Below are positions 59,816 through 64,000 of a stretch of 64,000 nucleotides of DNA, one piece after another; position 1 is the first letter of the stretch, and every line of letters begins with the position of its first letter. Position numbers and translations under genes: made by a program. The stretch is from positions 1 through 64,000 of the forward strand of contig JAYZWL010000123.1 in assembly GCA_036154955.1 (NCBI GenBank), given 5' to 3'. The notes beneath the pieces are model-generated. The model saw only the letters and a list, made by a program, of their open reading frames with translations. It was not told where the DNA came from and ran no database searches. Origin of the DNA: Albimonas sp036154955. GTDB taxonomy: Bacteria > Pseudomonadota > Alphaproteobacteria > Rhodobacterales > Rhodobacteraceae.

Positions 59816-60115
59816 TCAGAGCGTCGTCGCCGCGCCGGCCTCCCGCCGCCAGACGTTGCGCGCCACCACCCCGATTTCGGCGAGCCCCGCGCGGAACTCG
59901 GCCAGATGCGCGGCCCGGCCATGGGCGGCGAGCGCGTCGAGGCTCTCCCATTCCTCATGGATATGCAGCCGGCCCGGCACGTCGATCGACCGGCTGATGA
60001 CGTATAGCGCGCAGCCCGCCTCGGCCCGCGTCGCCTCCAGCACCCTGGCGACCAGCGGTTCGGCCCGGTCCATGCCGGCGGGTTCGATGTCGATATATCC
60101 TGCGACGACGATCAT
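59816..60115 (-). CDS. antibiotic biosynthesis monooxygenase (ABM) domain protein
   Basis: The 99-residue protein is a single ABM/YgiN-like dimeric alpha-beta barrel: VVAGYIDIEPAG at the start, TRAEAGCALYVISRSIDVPGRLHIHEEWES in the middle, then AAHGRAAHLAEFRAGL. Such proteins oxidise quinones or degrade small aromatics without metal cofactors. It follows chaC on the same strand after 49 bases, so the two may be cotranscribed. The substrate is unknown. Confidence 0.88.
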   Translation of the reverse strand: MIVVAGYIDIEPAGMDRAEPLVARVLEATRAEAGCALYVISRSIDVPGRLHIHEEWESLDALAAHGRAAHLAEFRAGLAEIGVVARNVWRREAGAATTL

Positions 60116-60164
60116 GGGGCGGCTCCTCCTGCCTCGCGCCCCCGGCTCCGTTTCGGCTCCCGGT

Positions 60165-60785
60165 TCAGGACGCGCCCGGACCCTGCCGCGCCCGCACCAG
60201 ACCGTCCAGCCTTTCCAGCTCCGGATCCGGCAGGCCCAGCGCCCGCAGATGCGCGACGGTGTTGTGCAGGTAGTCCCGGTTCGGGCCCGCCGGCCCCTCG
60301 GCCCGGGCGATGATCTCCGCCTGCGCCTCCAGCGGCATCTTCGCGTAGTTCTCGTGGTTGACGTTCATCACGTAGCACAGCGCCTCGACCGCCCTCTCCC
60401 CGGGCCGATCCCCGGGCGCGTCCTCGGGGTCGCCGCCCTCCAGCTCCACCCGGGCCATCACCTCGTGATAGCTGAGGTTCGACATCTCCCGGTGGCGCAG
60501 ATAGGCGCGGGTCTCCGGCTCCGCTCCCGGCTCGACGCGGTAGAGCAGGCCGCGGCAGAAGGCCTCCGGCGCGGGGTCGAGCGCCAGCACCAGCCCCGGC
60601 GCCTCCGGCGTGCCCCGGTAGCGGATCGAGCGCAGGCAGAAGGCGCGGCGATAGCCGGTCAGCCGGCCCGGGCGGGTTTCGGCGAAGGGGAAGCCCGGGT
60701 TCCAGATCAGCGAGCCGTAGCCGAACACCCAGAGCGGCGCCCCGCCGCCTTCCCCGCCGTTCCCGCCGTTCCCGCCGCCCGCCAT
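60165..60785 (-). CDS. chaC: ChaC-type gamma-glutamylcyclotransferase
   Basis: The 206-residue protein has the substrate-binding loop VFGYGSLIWNPGF (about 20-32), FRR-type AFCLRSIRYRGTPEAPG, and the catalytic Glu in YLRHREMSNLSY. It is expected to cleave glutathione to 5-oxoproline and Cys-Gly in the cytoplasm. The N-terminus is an odd Gly/Asn stretch (MAGGGNGGNGGEGGG). The start at 60785 is the first ATG before the domain; longer frames have no homology. It is divergent from the DUF2125 gene, a neighbour pair I recall from other Rhodobacterales. Confidence 0.9.
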   Translation of the reverse strand: MAGGGNGGNGGEGGGAPLWVFGYGSLIWNPGFPFAETRPGRLTGYRRAFCLRSIRYRGTPEAPGLVLALDPAPEAFCRGLLYRVEPGAEPETRAYLRHREMSNLSYHEVMARVELEGGDPEDAPGDRPGERAVEALCYVMNVNHENYAKMPLEAQAEIIARAEGPAGPNRDYLHNTVAHLRALGLPDPELERLDGLVRARQGPGAS

Positions 60786-60915
60786 GGCCTTCGCCTCCCG
60801 TCCCCGCGCCGGCCCCCGCCGCCGCCTTTCCGACGCGGCCGGGTCGCAACCGCGCCCGCCCGCCGCTATATCGCGGCGCAGGACAGGGCGCGAGAGGCCG
60901 AGGAGACGGAAGCCA

Positions 60916-61938
60916 ATGCGGATCGGACGGATCGGAGGCATGTTCATCGGCGCGCTGGTCGTCGTGGTGGCGGCCTGGGCCGGCTGGTGGTGGTTCGGCG
61001 CCACCGCCCAGCAGACGGCGCTGGAAGGCTGGCTGGCCGAGCGGCGCGCCGACGGCTGGGCGGCGGAGGCGGAGATCCACGTCTCCGGCTTCCCCAACCG
61101 CTTCGACATGACCGCCTCTGGCCTGACGCTGGCCGACCCCGCCGCCGGCTGGGCCTGGTCGGCGCCCGAGTTCCGCACCTTCATGCTGGCCTACGCGCCC
61201 AACCGGATCATCGCCGAATGGCCCGGAACCCACCGCATCTCGGTGCCCGGAGAGACGGCGGACCTGAGCGCGACGGAGCTGCGCGCCTCCGCCGACGTCG
61301 CCCCCGACAGCTCGCTCGCCCTGCATCGCGGGATCCTCAAGGCGCGGGAGCTGGAGATCGCCTCCGGCCTCGGCTGGACCGCGGGGATGGAGGACGGCCA
61401 GCTCTCGATCCGCGATTCCGAGGAGGTGCGCGGCCGCGCCAACGCCTATGACGGGGTGCTGGAGATCCACGGCCTGCGCCCGCCGGCGGCGTGGCGGGAC
61501 CTGCTGGGCCCGAAGCTCGCCGCCGATCTGCCGAAAACGCTGGAGACGCTGCGCCTCGACGCGACCGCGGTGCTGCGCCGGCCGCTGGACCGGGCGGCGG
61601 TGGAGGCGGGGGACCTGCGGCCCGAAACCGTGGTGCTGCGGGCCAGCGAACTGCGCTGGGGGCCGCTCAGCCTCGACGCCTCCGGCCGGCTGGAGGTGGA
61701 CGAGGCGGGCGTGCCGTCGGGCGCCATCGACCTGCGCGCCGCGGACTGGCGGCGGTTCCTGGAGGCGGCGGTGGCCGCCGGCGCCGTGCCCGCCGACCTC
61801 GCGGGCGCGCTGGAGGCGGGGCTGTCGCTGATGTCCAGCCTCACCTCCGACGGGCGCGGGCTGGAGGCGCCCCTGCGCTTCGCGGGCGGGCGCATGTTCC
61901 TCGGCCCGATCCCGTTGGGCGAGGCGCCGCGGTTCTGA
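60916..61938 (+). CDS. DUF2125 protein, membrane-anchored
   Basis: The 340-residue protein has an N-terminal signal-anchor helix (about 8-28, MFIGALVVVVAAWAGWWWFG) and then the DUF2125 domain: EAEIHVSGFPNRFDMTASGLTL, AYAPNRIIAEWPGTHRISVPG, RLDATAVLRRPLDRAAVE and a last AAAGAVPADL. The fold is predicted to be beta-rich and periplasmic, like AsmA-type lipid-handling proteins, though its function is not known. The start at 60916 follows GAGGAGACGG. It stands alone on the plus strand. Confidence 0.88.
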   Translation: MRIGRIGGMFIGALVVVVAAWAGWWWFGATAQQTALEGWLAERRADGWAAEAEIHVSGFPNRFDMTASGLTLADPAAGWAWSAPEFRTFMLAYAPNRIIAEWPGTHRISVPGETADLSATELRASADVAPDSSLALHRGILKARELEIASGLGWTAGMEDGQLSIRDSEEVRGRANAYDGVLEIHGLRPPAAWRDLLGPKLAADLPKTLETLRLDATAVLRRPLDRAAVEAGDLRPETVVLRASELRWGPLSLDASGRLEVDEAGVPSGAIDLRAADWRRFLEAAVAAGAVPADLAGALEAGLSLMSSLTSDGRGLEAPLRFAGGRMFLGPIPLGEAPRF

Positions 61939-61948
61939 TCGCGGCGCG

Positions 61949-62560
61949 CTAGCCCCGCAGCGCCGCCCGGAGGCGGCGGCGGATCGCGGGTCCGTGCTCG
62001 GCGGCATGGGCGATGGCCGCGACCAGCAGGCTGGCCGTCGCGCCGACGACGACCGCCAGCCCCACGTCCCGGAGCATACGGTCGGCGGGGCGCGACGACC
62101 GGCCCGCGCCGCCCGCGCCGACGACGCCGATGGTCGGGCTGGCCAGCCGCGCGCCCGCCGTGACCGCGTCACGGACGCCGGAGACGCCGAGGGGCGGGCG
62201 CGCGATCCCCAGATCCGGGCGGCCGAAGCCGTCCGGCGACGGGCGCGCCAGCGGGGACGGCGGTTCGATCGCGCCGCTGACGAAGTCGCCGGCGACGCGC
62301 GTCACCGCCACCTCCGCCTCCCGCAGCGCGAAGCCGAGCGAGAGCCCGGGGGATCCCGGCGCACGCCGCGCGAGGGGGGCGCCGTTCGCGACAGCCTCGC
62401 GGCCGAGGGCGAGCGACCGTGCGGGACCGTAGACCTTTCCCGGCCGCGCGCCGCCCGGATCCAGGACGAAGGGGATGGCCACGGCCTGGGCGGGCGGCGA
62501 CATCGGCATGGCGCAAAGCGCCGCGGCCGCGCAAAGGCGGCGTCGGAACATCGGGGGCAT
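61949..62560 (-). CDS. hypothetical secreted protein with C-terminal membrane anchor
   Basis: The 203-residue protein has a signal peptide (1-27, MPPMFRRRLCAAAALCAMP) and then a Pro/Gly/Ala-rich middle (30-160) without cysteines. A membrane helix lies at about 166-186 (VGLAVVVGATASLLVAAIAH), and an Arg-rich cytoplasmic tail ends the protein (AIRRRLRAALRG). This three-part end resembles sorting-type or VPLPA/PEP-CTERM-like signals, yet no such motif precedes the helix. I know no matching family. The start could also be the ATG at 62551. The promoter is probably in the AT-richer stretch 62590-62690. Confidence 0.6.
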   Translation of the reverse strand: MPPMFRRRLCAAAALCAMPMSPPAQAVAIPFVLDPGGARPGKVYGPARSLALGREAVANGAPLARRAPGSPGLSLGFALREAEVAVTRVAGDFVSGAIEPPSPLARPSPDGFGRPDLGIARPPLGVSGVRDAVTAGARLASPTIGVVGAGGAGRSSRPADRMLRDVGLAVVVGATASLLVAAIAHAAEHGPAIRRRLRAALRG

Positions 62561-62690
62561 CGAGGCGGCTCCGTTTCGGAAAAGACGGGAGCAGGGGGGT
62601 CGAAATCGCGTGAGGCGCCGCTCAATGACTGCGGCGCCGAAATCAGTTGCTCACGAAACCAGTCTCGCAGGCAAGCGAAACCTTACGCGG

Positions 62691-63872
62691 TCACTTGCAA
62701 TAGGGGCCATTGGAATGGTCGGCCACGTCCAGGTGCAGGTGGTCCCGGTGATACTCGTCGCTGTCGGGGCCGAGCACGGTGCCGAAGGGCCCGCAGGCCG
62801 CCCGCCAGGCCTGAAGCAGGAAAGCCCCCGCCTGCCCCTTCCGCCAGCCGCGCAGGGGCGAGATCTCCCGCCCGTCGGCCAGCCGGAAGGCGCGGATGTC
62901 GATGGCGGCGCCCTTGGAATGCTCCGACAGCCGGGCCCCTTTCACCGAATTCCGGCTGCGGCAGGCATAGCTGCCGGCGATGCGCAGCGAGGCGAGCCGG
63001 GCGCCCAGCGCGCGCGGCGCGAAGCGGACCGGCCCCCGCTCCATCCACGAGGCCAGCGTCCGGGCGGCGCGGCAGTTCAGGGTGGCGGCGGGTTCCAGCG
63101 GCACGCCCAGCACCGCGGTCACCCGCACCGGACGGGCGATGCCGCACTGGCCGGGCCCCTCCACCTCCGGCACGACGGTTCCGGTCAGCCGCCAGTCGCC
63201 GCACAGCCCCTTGTCGGAGATCCGCGGATCGGGCGTGGGCAGGGAGACCAGCGGCGGGGTCGGGCCGCTCTCCTGCCGCCCGGGATCGGCGGAGACGGGG
63301 CGCGCCGAGGGCGGAGCCGGACGCGGCGGCGGGGCGATGGCCGGCAGGGCCGCGGCCGAGGCGCGGGGCGCGGGCGGACGTGGCCCCGCCTCCCCCGGCG
63401 CGCCGGGGGAGGCGGGAGCGGGAGCGGGAGCGGGGGCCGCCCCCTGCCCATCGCCCGGCGACGCATTCACGATAGCCGGGCCGCCCCCCGAAATCGCAGG
63501 CCGGGGCGGAACGGGGCGGGGCGCCGGCGCCGTCTCGGGCGGCGGCGCGGATCCGGCGGCGCGGGCCGAGGGGTCGGGCCCGTCCTCGCCATGCTGGCCG
63601 TCCTCGGTGATCGAGGGGACGGCGGGCGCGTCTTCGCTCAGCAGGTGCTCGGGGTCGACATGGGCCGCGTCGTCCTCGGCGGCCGAACCGGCATCCGCGT
63701 CGGGGACGGCTTCGGGGCGCGCCGGGGGCGGTCCCGACCTCGCCGGCGCGCCGGCGACGGGCGGGACGGCGGAGGCGTCCCCCTGCGCGCGCGCCCCGTC
63801 CCCGAACACGGTCCAGAACGCGCAGGCCAGACAGGCCGCCGCCGCGGCGCGGACGGCGGCGGCGCGGGTCAC
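62691..63872 (-). CDS. extensin-like C-terminal domain protein (M15/DacB-type fold)
   Basis: The 393-residue protein starts with GTG at 63872, has a signal peptide (1-29, ending GARAQ), a Pro/Ala-rich disordered linker (about 30-215) and a C-terminal extensin-like domain (about 220-393). That domain has LNCRAARTLASWM, SYACRSRNSV, the metal-type EHSKGAAIDIRAF and HRDHLHLDVADHSNGPYC. The His/Asp pairs mirror D-Ala-D-Ala carboxypeptidases of the VanY/M15 fold, so it may act on peptidoglycan. The GTGA overlap with the gene to the right shows translational coupling. Confidence 0.88.
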   Translation of the reverse strand: MTRAAAVRAAAAACLACAFWTVFGDGARAQGDASAVPPVAGAPARSGPPPARPEAVPDADAGSAAEDDAAHVDPEHLLSEDAPAVPSITEDGQHGEDGPDPSARAAGSAPPPETAPAPRPVPPRPAISGGGPAIVNASPGDGQGAAPAPAPAPASPGAPGEAGPRPPAPRASAAALPAIAPPPRPAPPSARPVSADPGRQESGPTPPLVSLPTPDPRISDKGLCGDWRLTGTVVPEVEGPGQCGIARPVRVTAVLGVPLEPAATLNCRAARTLASWMERGPVRFAPRALGARLASLRIAGSYACRSRNSVKGARLSEHSKGAAIDIRAFRLADGREISPLRGWRKGQAGAFLLQAWRAACGPFGTVLGPDSDEYHRDHLHLDVADHSNGPYCK

Positions 63873-64000
63873 GCGGGTTCGTTCCCCGTTCCGGAGACCG
63901 TCCCCGACGCCGCCTTGGGCCGGGGCCCGCCGCGCCCGAAATCGGCCGCCGCGGTGTCCTGCCCGGCCTGGATGATCCCGCGCCGGATCGCCCGGGTGCG
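63869..64000 (-). CDS. C-terminal end of a truncated gene
   Basis: A minus-strand frame enters from the right edge and ends with a TGA at 63869-63871 that overlaps the GTG start of the extensin-like gene. The visible 43 residues include RTRAIRRGIIQAGQD and a Gly/Pro/Ala-rich tail. Coupling to the next gene makes it real, but the product cannot be named from this end. Confidence 0.6.
   Translation of the reverse strand, partial: RTRAIRRGIIQAGQDTAAADFGRGGPRPKAASGTVSGTGNEPA

Noticed and set aside
61949..62560. PEP-CTERM or VPLPA-CTERM protein
   Set aside because: The helix and Arg tail fit, but the residues before the helix (RSSRPADRMLRD) contain neither PEP nor VPLPA.

Overview
The window is very GC-rich (roughly 70% or more), with tightly packed genes, strong third-position G/C bias and short AT-richer patches at divergent promoters. 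The gene set points to an alphaproteobacterium of the Rhodobacterales (Paracoccaceae-like): a class I PHA synthase, an alaC-type aminotransferase with hom and a nearby glpX, an ACR3/ArsH arsenic operon, DUF2125, DUF3253, an extensin-like secreted protein, UbiK and an M17/C40 peptidase pair. The order is inferred from gene content; the genus cannot be fixed from sequence alone. I find no rRNA, prophage, integrase or CRISPR array.

Layout. 0.4-4 kb: a 2,2-dialkylglycine decarboxylase homologue, a divergent Lrp/AsnC regulator and a succinate-semialdehyde-type dehydrogenase. 4-5.4 kb: a region without intact genes that holds a decayed IS5-type transposase C-terminus. 5.4-13.4 kb: mostly minus-strand housekeeping metabolism (2-hydroxyacid dehydrogenase, alpha/beta hydrolase, SDR dehydrogenase, rhodanese, thiolase, GlpX). 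13.5-19.5 kb: a soluble double-PAS chemotaxis receptor, homoserine dehydrogenase, an alanine/DAP-type aminotransferase and a lipoprotein. 19.6-28.4 kb, mainly plus strand: PhaC, a UDG-family glycosylase overlapping a lipoprotein lipase, an SseB-domain protein, an orphan CoxL-type molybdenum hydroxylase subunit and a metallophosphatase.

28.5-42.4 kb is the most coherent system, an exopolysaccharide locus. A minus-strand run encodes outer-membrane export (Wza type), a beta-barrel, a TPR lipoprotein, an ExeA/PrsK-neighbourhood AAA ATPase, a Wzz-type co-polymerase and a CpsD-type tyrosine kinase. The gene types match exosortase (XrtA/PEP-CTERM)-associated EPS clusters, but no exosortase is present. 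At each end an export protein (minus) is divergent from a paralogous initiating sugar transferase (plus). A family 4 glycosyltransferase lies between.

42.6-45.4 kb: tRNA-Gly(GCC) followed directly by arsR-acr3-arsC-arsH, with a palindromic operator. 45.5-50.6 kb: ubiK, pepA/M17, NlpC/P60, an aromatic-type aminotransferase and an MBL-fold hydrolase. 51.4-59.5 kb: an AcvB/VirJ homologue with an unusual N-terminal extension, a membrane adenylate cyclase, a P450, a LysM/solute-binding-like fusion and a SHOCT protein. 59.8-64 kb: an ABM monooxygenase, ChaC, DUF2125, an unknown secreted protein with a C-terminal membrane anchor, an extensin-like protein and the end of a truncated gene.

A family of GC-rich palindromic repeats (core CCCCGGGTCAGGCCCGGGGC) lies in at least five intergenic spots, three of them as head-to-head pairs.
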